A stretch of DNA of 64,000 bases from an uncultured Clostridia bacterium (GTDB lineage Bacteria; Bacillota; Clostridia; Oscillospirales; Acutalibacteraceae). The notes below the pieces were generated by a model. The model did not search any database and had not been told where the DNA came from. It saw nothing but the letters and a program-made list of their open reading frames with translations. Of this stretch, positions 18,943 to 27,291 are shown in pieces. Numbering within the stretch: position 1 is the first letter of the stretch; each line of letters opens with the position of its first letter. The translations under genes were made by a program, and so were the position numbers. The DNA is taken from positions 1 through 64,000 of the forward strand of contig CANRNI010000009.1 in assembly GCA_947631945.1 (NCBI GenBank). The letters are read 5' to 3'.

Positions 18943-19611
18943 TCACTTTTTATTAAACCGTCGGGCTAATTCACCCGTTCCGCCTTCTACCACGCCTTTA
19001 TGTTTTACGACCTGCAAAGCTGTTGATATTATGCATTTTATATCAAACGGCAGACTCATTTTCCTTACATATTCCCCGTCAAATTTTGCTTTTACATCTA
19101 TCTCAAGTTCGTCTCTTCCGTTTATCTGCGCCCAGCCTGTAAGTCCGGGTCTTATTGCGTTTGCGCCGTATTTGTCTCTTTCTGCAATCAAATCGTCCTG
19201 GTTCCACAGCGCCGGTCTCGGTCCCACGATTGACATATCGCCTTTAATTATGTTAAAAAGCTGCGGAAGCTCGTCGAGGCTGGATTTTCTCAAAAATTTG
19301 CCTACTCTTGTTATGTAAGCGTCGGGATTTTTCAGAAGATGAGTCGGCATATCGTGAGGCGTATCAATTCTCATCGTTCTGAATTTATACATATCGAAAA
19401 GCTTTTTATCCTTCCCGACCCTTTTTTGTGAAAAGAATACAGGTCCTTCGGAATCAAGCCTTATTGCCGCCGATATAAGCAGAAAAACAGGCGAAAGTAT
19501 TATTGCGGCGAGAAGCGATATGATAAAATCAATAAGCCGTTTTACGATTTTGTACATTTGCGTCACCTTTTTTATATGTGTTGCGTTAAGCTTGTACGGC
19601 TGCGGTTTCAT
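18943..19611 (-). CDS. Initiating undecaprenyl-phosphate sugar transferase
   Basis: KRLIDFIISLLAAIILSPVFLLISAAIRLDSEGPVFFSQKRVGKDKKLFDMYKFRTMR...SLDELPQLFNIIKGDMSIVGPRPAL. Confidence 0.93.
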   Translation of the reverse strand: MKPQPYKLNATHIKKVTQMYKIVKRLIDFIISLLAAIILSPVFLLISAAIRLDSEGPVFFSQKRVGKDKKLFDMYKFRTMRIDTPHDMPTHLLKNPDAYITRVGKFLRKSSLDELPQLFNIIKGDMSIVGPRPALWNQDDLIAERDKYGANAIRPGLTGWAQINGRDELEIDVKAKFDGEYVRKMSLPFDIKCIISTALQVVKHKGVVEGGTGELARRFNKK

Positions 19612-21487
19612 GCTCCGGCGTATATGTCATAACGATTTCTTTTACCGAATCTCTTATATTTGAGTCGTTTGTGTAACATTCTTCTCTCAAATAAGATATT
19701 TTTGTAAAAAATTCATCTACGTTAACATCAGAAAGCTTCCCTATATAAATAAGGTTGTTCTTCGTTTTTGTAAGACCTTCCTCTGACATAAGAAGCTCCT
19801 CATAAAGCTTTTCGCCGGGACGCAGCCCCGTATATTCGATTTTTATATCCACATCGGGTTCAAAACCGGAAAGCTTTATCATTCGTCTTGCGAGGTCGTC
19901 AATTTTAACCGGCTGTCCCATATCGAGCACAAAAATTTCGCCGCCGTGCGCATAACATCCCGCCTGCAGCACAAGCGAAACGGCTTCGGGAATAGTCATA
20001 AAATATCTTATGATATCCTTGTGGGTAACGGTTACGGGACCTCCGTTCTCGATTTGTTTTCTGAAAAGAGGTATAACGCTCCCGTTTGAGCCTAACACAT
20101 TTCCGAATCTGACGGCAACGAATTTCGTATTTGATATTTTTGCGAAACATTCTATTATCATTTCGCACAGACGCTTGGACGCGCCCATGATATTTGTGGG
20201 ATTAACAGCCTTGTCCGTTGAAATAAGAACAAAGGTATTGCAATTATATTTATGCGCCGACTTCGCGACGTTGTAAGTGCCGAAAACGTTGTTCTTGATG
20301 GCCTCATTCGGTGAATCCTCCATAAGAGGAACGTGCTTGTGCGCCGCCGCATGGTAAATAATATCGGGTCTATAGCCGTTGATCAATGAATCCACTCTGC
20401 GGATATCACGTACGGAGCCTATAATAACATCAAGAGCGAGAGAAGGAAATTTAGTCTTTAATTCCTGCTGGATAGCATACGCGTTATTTTCATAAATATC
20501 AAAAATAATAAGCTTTTTTGGAGAATATTTAGCTATCTGACGGCAAAGCTCGCTGCCTATTGAACCGCCTCCGCCTGTAACAAGAACTGTTTTTCCTTTA
20601 AGATTTTCCGATATTTCCGTCATATCGACGGAAACGCAGTCACGCCCTAAAAGATCCTCAATTTTTACGTCGCGAACCTTTTCTATATTAACTTCCCCGT
20701 TAGCGAGCTGATATATCGCGGGGACGATTCTCAGGTTACATTTCGTTTTTTGGCATGAATCAATAATCGACCTTTTTTCGCTATTGGTAGCTGTGGGGAT
20801 AGCGAGGATTATTTGGTCGATTTTATATTTTTCGGCTATTTCGGGTATATGCTCACAATTGTCTATAACCTTGACCCCATGAATATATTTCCCGATTTTT
20901 TTTGGATCCTTATCGAGCATACAAACAACCGTACCCTCTGAATGAGAGCTTGTCTGCAATTCTCTTAAAACCGTAGCGCCGGAGCGTCCCGCTCCGATAA
21001 TCATTATTCGTTTTCTGTTTCTTTTTGTTATGACGGACGTTTTTATTTTACTTGCGAAACGATATGAAAAACGCAGAAAAGTTGTGAACGCAAGCAAAAA
21101 GATAAAATAAAGCAACGGATAACTTCTCGGAAAGGATATATCAAAGAAATGCTTTCCGAAAAAAAGAACTGTTGTCGATATCGCGCAGGAAAGTATGCAC
21201 GCTTCGGCTATGGTCATAAATTCGTCCACGCCGGCAAACTTCCATATTCCCCTGTAAAGTCTGAATAATATAAAAACCGCGAGAGTTATAACCGTATTAA
21301 TAGGAGCGAACCTGAGCATATTAATAGAAAATGAAGATTCGGCGAATTGTTCGAAATTAAACTCAAAGCGAATAAACAGAGAAAAAAACGAAGCAAGGTT
21401 TATCAATACGATATCGGCAATCATTACAAAAGCCGTTTTCAGGTTCGGAAACCGAGCGTTTACCTGCTTATGGCTGTTGTTCTGCAT
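19586..21487 (-). CDS. PglF/CapD-type nucleoside-diphosphate-sugar 4,6-dehydratase, membrane
   Basis: N-terminal TM region, GAGRSGATVLREL, VTGGGGSIGSELCRQIAKYSPKKLIIFDIYENNAY, STDKAVNPTNIMGASKRLCE. Confidence 0.93.
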   Translation of the reverse strand: MQNNSHKQVNARFPNLKTAFVMIADIVLINLASFFSLFIRFEFNFEQFAESSFSINMLRFAPINTVITLAVFILFRLYRGIWKFAGVDEFMTIAEACILSCAISTTVLFFGKHFFDISFPRSYPLLYFIFLLAFTTFLRFSYRFASKIKTSVITKRNRKRIMIIGAGRSGATVLRELQTSSHSEGTVVCMLDKDPKKIGKYIHGVKVIDNCEHIPEIAEKYKIDQIILAIPTATNSEKRSIIDSCQKTKCNLRIVPAIYQLANGEVNIEKVRDVKIEDLLGRDCVSVDMTEISENLKGKTVLVTGGGGSIGSELCRQIAKYSPKKLIIFDIYENNAYAIQQELKTKFPSLALDVIIGSVRDIRRVDSLINGYRPDIIYHAAAHKHVPLMEDSPNEAIKNNVFGTYNVAKSAHKYNCNTFVLISTDKAVNPTNIMGASKRLCEMIIECFAKISNTKFVAVRFGNVLGSNGSVIPLFRKQIENGGPVTVTHKDIIRYFMTIPEAVSLVLQAGCYAHGGEIFVLDMGQPVKIDDLARRMIKLSGFEPDVDIKIEYTGLRPGEKLYEELLMSEEGLTKTKNNLIYIGKLSDVNVDEFFTKISYLREECYTNDSNIRDSVKEIVMTYTPEHETAAVQA

Positions 21488-22019
21488 AAATCATAACCAC
21501 CAATTTAAGTAATAAGGATAGAGTCGGCAGTACATACCGTTACGACTCCAACGAAAACATCTGTCCGCCGCCCCGCTCAACAAAATTATCGGGAGCGTAC
21601 GAAAAGAACAACTGAAAAAGCTTGAAAACAAATTTCTCCGATAAACCAATCGACAAAAAGCCGGTCTGATTCGAGAGAAGAACAAAGCGTTCGGTTTTAA
21701 GGCGTTTTACAGTTAAGGGAGTTATGAAAAATACAATTAAAAAACGCTCTTTTAATGACTTCATGCCCGTATTTGGTTTTCGCGTTATCGTAATCGGTAT
21801 ATGACAGAAAGCAATACATACTGCATATATGAGTATATAATATCACCGAAAATAAAAAAAGTCAATATTTTTGTTATATTTGTAAATTTTTTAAAAATAT
21901 GTATATTTTTTTATTTTTTTAAGGATAAATTTGTTTATTATATTAATTGAACTGAATTGAAAAATATAGTAACATAAATACTGGTTAAAAATATCAAATT
22001 AAAATATGAGGAGATAAGC

Positions 22020-22748
22020 ATGTTCATTGATATGCATTGTCATATACTGCCGGGGCTTGACGACGGCGCGGAATCCGTAAATGATTTCCGCGAAATGGCA
22101 TCTCTGGCTTATGACGGCGGAACGACAATAATGGTTGCGACTCCTCATTATATGAACAGCGCTCAGTGTACGGCGGCTAACAGTAAAGAAAGCATACTGC
22201 GAACCTACAGACTTATGAAAGAGGAGACGCAGCGGAATAATATACCTATAAATCTTTACCTCGGAAGCGAGATGCTTTGCGGTACGGGCGTAAACGAGCT
22301 GTACTCCGAGAATAAGCTTATAACAATAAACAATACAAGATACATTCTTGTCGAGTTTCGGTTTGACGACGATATTCATCACGTTGAATTTTGTCTTAAC
22401 AGTCTTATATCATGCGGACTTGTCCCCATAATCGCCCACCCCGAGAGGTATACATTTTTCAGAGATTACCCCTACGGAATTTATAAATGCATTGAAATGG
22501 GATGTAAAATGCAGATAAACAAGGGCAGCGTGTTCGGCAAATACGGAGAGTACCCGAAAAAATACGCAAAATGGCTTTTGTCAAATAATTTGGTTCATCT
22601 TATCGCGAGCGATTGCCATGATACAGTTTCGAGGACACCTTATATGGGAGATATTTATGAGTGGATGCTTACAAGATTCAGCCGGGACCGTATAAACGAG
22701 CTTTTGCACGATAACCAGAAAAAGATATTGTTGGATAAAACGTTTTAA
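22020..22748 (+). CDS. CpsB/YwqE-type PHP-family protein-tyrosine phosphatase
   Basis: MFIDMHCHILPGLDDGAESVNDFREMASLAYDGGTTIMVATPHY...IAHPERY. Confidence 0.92.
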   Translation: MFIDMHCHILPGLDDGAESVNDFREMASLAYDGGTTIMVATPHYMNSAQCTAANSKESILRTYRLMKEETQRNNIPINLYLGSEMLCGTGVNELYSENKLITINNTRYILVEFRFDDDIHHVEFCLNSLISCGLVPIIAHPERYTFFRDYPYGIYKCIEMGCKMQINKGSVFGKYGEYPKKYAKWLLSNNLVHLIASDCHDTVSRTPYMGDIYEWMLTRFSRDRINELLHDNQKKILLDKTF

Positions 22749-22773
22749 GGCAATAGTATTAAGGAGAGGAATA

Positions 22774-23625
22774 ATGCGTTTTTTTAAAATTCTTATATCT
22801 GTGATATTTATATCTTTGACAGCTTTTACAGTATATCTGCATTTCAGCGACGACAATGATTACAGCGCTCCCGAAATAAAGTGTGATACGGAGATGATAA
22901 ATGTCTCGGTAAACGACGATTCGTCCGAACTTCTGAAACACGTAAAGGCTTCGGATAAAAAGGACGGAGATTTAACGTCATCTGTAGTGATTGAATCCGT
23001 TTCTCCGTTTATTAAAGATAAAACGGCAAATATTACCTTTGCCGTCTGCGATTCGGACAGCAACGTTTCCAAATTGACGGTCGGAATTATTTACAACGAT
23101 TATGTTCCGCCTGTATTTAAAATAACAAAGCAGCAAACGTATTATGTGGGCGCGTCAAAGGTGGACCTGCTCGACGGAGTTACGGCGTCCGACCTTCTTG
23201 AGGGAGACGTATCTTCAAGAATAACCGTTGCCGACGCCGACATAGATTTATCGACGCCGGGCGTTTATCCCATAAAATACCGCGTAACAACTTCACTCGG
23301 AGCCGTTTCGGAGCTTCCCGTAAACGTCTATGTATACGAATCAAGGCTTCAGGCGTCAATAGATTTGAAATCTTATTTGGTTTATACCGAGAAAAACGGT
23401 AAAATTAATCCCAATTCTTATATTGATTCTTATCCGAAGGAATATCTCGAAGATGATTATTTCGACGGTTATATATGTAAGCTCGGCATAAAAGATGAAA
23501 CGGATTATTCAAAACCGGGAACATATACCGTTACTTACCGTCTCAACAAAAATCCGAAAAACAATGAAAAGGGAAAAGCGGAAATTCTCGCCGAATCATA
23601 CCTTACCGTCGTTGTAAAGGAATGA
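22774..23625 (+). CDS. Membrane-anchored protein with Ig-like/DUF5011-type domains
   Basis: N-terminal TM, YSAPEIKCDTEMINVSVNDDSSELLKHVKASDKKDGDLTSSV..., GVYPIKYRVTTSLG. Confidence 0.7.
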   Translation: MRFFKILISVIFISLTAFTVYLHFSDDNDYSAPEIKCDTEMINVSVNDDSSELLKHVKASDKKDGDLTSSVVIESVSPFIKDKTANITFAVCDSDSNVSKLTVGIIYNDYVPPVFKITKQQTYYVGASKVDLLDGVTASDLLEGDVSSRITVADADIDLSTPGVYPIKYRVTTSLGAVSELPVNVYVYESRLQASIDLKSYLVYTEKNGKINPNSYIDSYPKEYLEDDYFDGYICKLGIKDETDYSKPGTYTVTYRLNKNPKNNEKGKAEILAESYLTVVVKE

Positions 23626-23773
23626 CAGAGCCGACAAACATTCGGCATTAATGATAACGCGAAAATTTCAAAAAATATTGCGAAAAAAAATATAAGGAAA
23701 GGAACGGTGCGGAACTCATATAACCGCATAGGTACCAATATCCGCGGTTTGCCTGTACTGCACTTCGGTTTTT

Positions 23774-25183
23774 ATGAAAGAATTCCGTTTTGATTATATA
23801 AACTGGTATACGATTTTAAAGGACACAATAAGAAATTTATGGATAATTATTCTTGCCGCCGTAACGGGATTCCTCGGCGTAAGGGCTTATTTTAATTTTA
23901 CTTATAAGCCGACGTATCAAAGCTCGGCTACAGTTTCGATAAGCGCGGCAAGCTCGGGACTTTATACTTATTCAAATTTAAGCAAGACGATATCGACCGC
24001 GTCAACGTTTCAGGAGATGTTCCAGAGCACATATTTCAGAGAAAGGCTTGCGGACATAACGGGACTTTCCGTTAACGGCGAGTTGACGGCAAATCAGATA
24101 GCGGAAACAAATCTTATAGTAATGACATATGTTTGTTCGGAACCTGTGGAAGCGTTTGACACGCTTAACGCCGTTATTGCAAATTACAATGAAATAACGG
24201 AATACGAGTTTGAAGATATGATAATCAACGTCATTATACAGCCCACGGTGCCGACAAGTCCGAACAACCCTATTTCCTACGGTTATTACGATAAGCTCGC
24301 GGCTCTTATTCTGTCCGCGCTGGTGCTTGCGGTAATATTCATATCGTCATATATGAGAGATACCGTAAAGAACGAGAGCGACGTAAACTCTATGCTTGAC
24401 GCCAAGCTTTTCAGCGTTGTATATCATGAAGAGAAAAACAAAACACTGAAAGCGAAGCTGCGCTTTGTACATTCAAAAGAGCCTCTTATGATTACAAATA
24501 TACTCATAAATTACCGTTTCGCGGAAACATTCAGAATCGCGGCATTAAAGCTTGAGTATCTTATGAACTCAAAAAAAATAAAGACCGTTATGATTACGAG
24601 CTGCGGCGAAAACGAGGGCAAAACGACGGTTGCGGTAAATCTCGCCTTGGCTACGGCGGCTTTAGGCAAAAAAACTCTGCTTGTTGACGGCGACCTCAGG
24701 AAACCCGCCGTTTATAAATTTTTCGGAGGAGACGACCCCGACGCTTTAAAGGGCTTCGGAGAGGTTCTTAACGGCTCGATTTCAATAAACGAGGCAATAA
24801 CAAAGGAATCGGATGCGGGACTTTACGTTTTGTGCGGCAAGCAAAAATACAAAAACAGCTCCGAGATGTTTTCCACGAAAAGATTTGAACGTCTTATTGA
24901 TTCCCTAAAAGAGCAGTTTGATATAGTGATTATAGATACGCCGCCGACCTCGCTCGTTGCGGACGCGGAAATAATCGCTCAAAATATAGAAGCGGCTTTC
25001 ATAGTCGTAAGGCAGGATATCGCTCCCGTGCCGGAAATAAACGATATGACAGAAGAACTCAATCAGTCGGGAACTCACGTCGAGGGCTGTATTTTCAATG
25101 ACGTTCATGTTTTGGCTATCGGCGCGGAAAACAGGAATTACACGGAATATGACGCGGAACCGGAATCGGAGGTGCTTAACTGA
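23774..25183 (+). CDS. Fused Wzz/CpsC chain-length domain plus BY-kinase (CpsD-like), intact Walker motifs
   Basis: TSCGENEGKTTVAVNLALATAALGKKTLLVDGDLRKP...FDIVIIDTPPTSLVADA. Confidence 0.92.
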   Translation: MKEFRFDYINWYTILKDTIRNLWIIILAAVTGFLGVRAYFNFTYKPTYQSSATVSISAASSGLYTYSNLSKTISTASTFQEMFQSTYFRERLADITGLSVNGELTANQIAETNLIVMTYVCSEPVEAFDTLNAVIANYNEITEYEFEDMIINVIIQPTVPTSPNNPISYGYYDKLAALILSALVLAVIFISSYMRDTVKNESDVNSMLDAKLFSVVYHEEKNKTLKAKLRFVHSKEPLMITNILINYRFAETFRIAALKLEYLMNSKKIKTVMITSCGENEGKTTVAVNLALATAALGKKTLLVDGDLRKPAVYKFFGGDDPDALKGFGEVLNGSISINEAITKESDAGLYVLCGKQKYKNSSEMFSTKRFERLIDSLKEQFDIVIIDTPPTSLVADAEIIAQNIEAAFIVVRQDIAPVPEINDMTEELNQSGTHVEGCIFNDVHVLAIGAENRNYTEYDAEPESEVLN

Positions 25184-26919
25184 TGTCGGATAATATTTAC
25201 GGAACTTCACATCACGGTATGCACAATGACGTTTCGGCTGACATAGCCGATAAAGACAACAAATCTTCTCTTACCGGCGAATTTGATACAAGCGTATTTG
25301 TCGTTGATTTTACAAAGGGACTTAAAAAATTCTGGTATATAGTATTAATATTGGCTTTGGTCTTAGGCTTGGCCGCCTCTTATTTGAAATATAAAAGATA
25401 CGTTCCCATGTACCAATCTTCGGTTTCGTTTTCCGTTTCCACAGTATCTTTCGGTACCAACGGCAGCAGCGTAAATTCTTCATACTATGATAACAGCTCA
25501 GCAAGTCAGCTTTCAAAAACTTTTCCGTATATAGTAAACACGGCGCTTATGAGAAACGCTCTGATTGAAGAACTCGGGACAAATTATATCAACGGAACTA
25601 TCGCCGCCGCTCCCGTAACGGAAAATTCAAATATTTTCAAGCTGACGGTTACAAGCAATTCCGCTCAGGATTCGTTTGATATAGTGAACGCCGTCATAAA
25701 GGTCTACCCCGAGGTGGCAAGCTTCGTTACGGGCAACGTAAAGCTTAATATATTGATACAGCCCACTTTGCCTTCGGAACCGTATACCACAAACAATATT
25801 GTAAGAACAGCGGCCATAGCCGCCTTTATCGGAGCGGCGGCAGGATTTGGCATTATAGCTCTTTTCGCTTTCTTCAAAAACACAATCAGGAAAAAAGAAG
25901 ATTTTAAAAACAAGCTCAATCAAAAATGTCTTGTTGAAATACCCTATGTCGTTGTACACAGAAAATCAAAGAAATACGTCTCCGATGAAAAGACGGTAAG
26001 AATAACAGGCAAAAATCCTCTTTTTAAAGAGTCGTTCAGGCTTTTAAGAAGACGATTGCTTAAAAATCTCAGCGGAACGGAAAAAGTTATCGCTGTAACA
26101 TCTTCCGCGGAAAACGAAGGAAAAACCACAGTCGCTCTTAATCTTGCCCATACGGTCGCGATAGCGGGCAAAAAAACGGCGCTTGTGGATATGGATTTAA
26201 AACGCGGAAATCTCAAAAAATATTTATTGTCCGAATTACCCGAAAACGACGGTGTAACGGCATTTACCGATATTTACGGCGATGACAATGATTTTTCAAA
26301 AGCCGAATACAAGGCGGACGATAATTTGTTTGTCTTTTTCGGAAACGGAAAACAGAAAAAGCCGGACGACGGACAGTTTGACCTGTTTTTTAAATATCTG
26401 CGTGAGAATTACGATTACATTATAGTTAACTCCAGTCCGGGCGCGTCCGTTTCCGATACGGTGGCGGTATGTAATTTATGCGACTGTATTATTGTTGTGG
26501 CAAGACAGGATTTTACTTCAATAGATAAAATCAGAAGAACTCTGGAATTTTTATCGTACAGCAGCGCTAAAATCAAAGGATTTGTTTTTAACGGCGTTCG
26601 GGAAGGCTTTTCGGGCTACGGCGGATATTATTACGGCGGTAAATACGGTTACGGTAAATACGGCTACGGCAGATATGGGTATGGCAGATACGGTTACGGA
26701 AAACACAGCTACGGCTACGGCAGATACGGTTACGGGTACGGCTACGGACACCGTTACGGTTATTACGGAAGCTACGGCGGCGAATACGGTTACGGAGATG
26801 ACGAGCCTGAAAACGAATCCTCGTCGCACAGACTTTTCGGAAAAAATAAAAAACATTCTTCCGAGGAAAAGGACAAGGATATACCCGATACCGAAATTCC
26901 CGATAACAACGCGGAATAA
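25183..26919 (+). CDS. Fused Wzz plus BY-kinase-like protein with Gly/Tyr-rich tail and degenerate Walker B
   Basis: TSSAENEGKTTVALNLAHTVAIAGKKTALVDMDLKRG...YDYIIVNSSPGASVSD...GYGGYYYGGKYGYGKYGYGRYGYG.... Confidence 0.9.
   Translation: MSDNIYGTSHHGMHNDVSADIADKDNKSSLTGEFDTSVFVVDFTKGLKKFWYIVLILALVLGLAASYLKYKRYVPMYQSSVSFSVSTVSFGTNGSSVNSSYYDNSSASQLSKTFPYIVNTALMRNALIEELGTNYINGTIAAAPVTENSNIFKLTVTSNSAQDSFDIVNAVIKVYPEVASFVTGNVKLNILIQPTLPSEPYTTNNIVRTAAIAAFIGAAAGFGIIALFAFFKNTIRKKEDFKNKLNQKCLVEIPYVVVHRKSKKYVSDEKTVRITGKNPLFKESFRLLRRRLLKNLSGTEKVIAVTSSAENEGKTTVALNLAHTVAIAGKKTALVDMDLKRGNLKKYLLSELPENDGVTAFTDIYGDDNDFSKAEYKADDNLFVFFGNGKQKKPDDGQFDLFFKYLRENYDYIIVNSSPGASVSDTVAVCNLCDCIIVVARQDFTSIDKIRRTLEFLSYSSAKIKGFVFNGVREGFSGYGGYYYGGKYGYGKYGYGRYGYGRYGYGKHSYGYGRYGYGYGYGHRYGYYGSYGGEYGYGDDEPENESSSHRLFGKNKKHSSEEKDKDIPDTEIPDNNAE
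26614..26797 (+). repeat. Low-complexity Gly-Tyr coding repeat
   Basis: Reiterated tacggYtacggYaRa units encoding KYGYG/RYGYG. Confidence 0.9.
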
Positions 26920-26937
26920 AATAACCGTCTTATTTGC

Positions 26938-27034
26938 AAGGAGATTTCGCGCTCTGCGGAGCGCGACACGGTGACGCTGTCCCCGTGACCCCTGCAAGCC
27001 TTTGTAAAGGCTTGACCGAAACTTTTATACTCTT
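26938..27034. repeat. 97-bp dispersed repeat, copy 1 (three hairpins)
   Basis: aaggagatttcgcgctctgcggagcgcgacacggtgacgctgtccccgtgacccctgcaagcctttgtaaaggcttgaccgaaacttttatactctt; identical to 61424-61520. Confidence 0.92.
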
Positions 27035-27059
27035 TACAGCAAGTTTTTCAACACGCTTT

Positions 27060-27087
27060 GCGCTCCGTTTTTTCGGAGCGCTTTTTT
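27060..27087 (+). terminator. Rho-independent terminator after the BY-kinase operon
   Basis: gcgctccg-tttttt-cggagcgc followed by tttttt. Confidence 0.85.
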
Positions 27088-27291
27088 CTTTTTTACGGTA
27101 TTTGTGTTGACAAAATATATAAAATTTGGTAGTATATTAATACTGGTTTGTATAAATTATTGAAGCGTATCAAGACAGTACAAGCAAAGACCGCTTACGC
27201 ATTTGCACACAATCTTTATACGAGGTAAACAAATAAAAACGAAACCGTTAGCAGCAAGAGATAAAATCGTTCACGGTTTGGATATCACGCG

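Noticed and set aside
21540-21764. 74-aa ORF on the minus strand upstream of the dehydratase gene
   Set aside because: No recognisable domain or clear RBS; overlaps another short frame (21491..21685). More likely leader/intergenic sequence.
26551-26997. Long antisense and alternate-frame ORFs (148 aa minus, 130 aa plus) over the Gly-Tyr repeat
   Set aside because: They are shadows of the repetitive coding DNA (Val/Ala/Thr-rich repeats) and share the strong frame 25183..26919.
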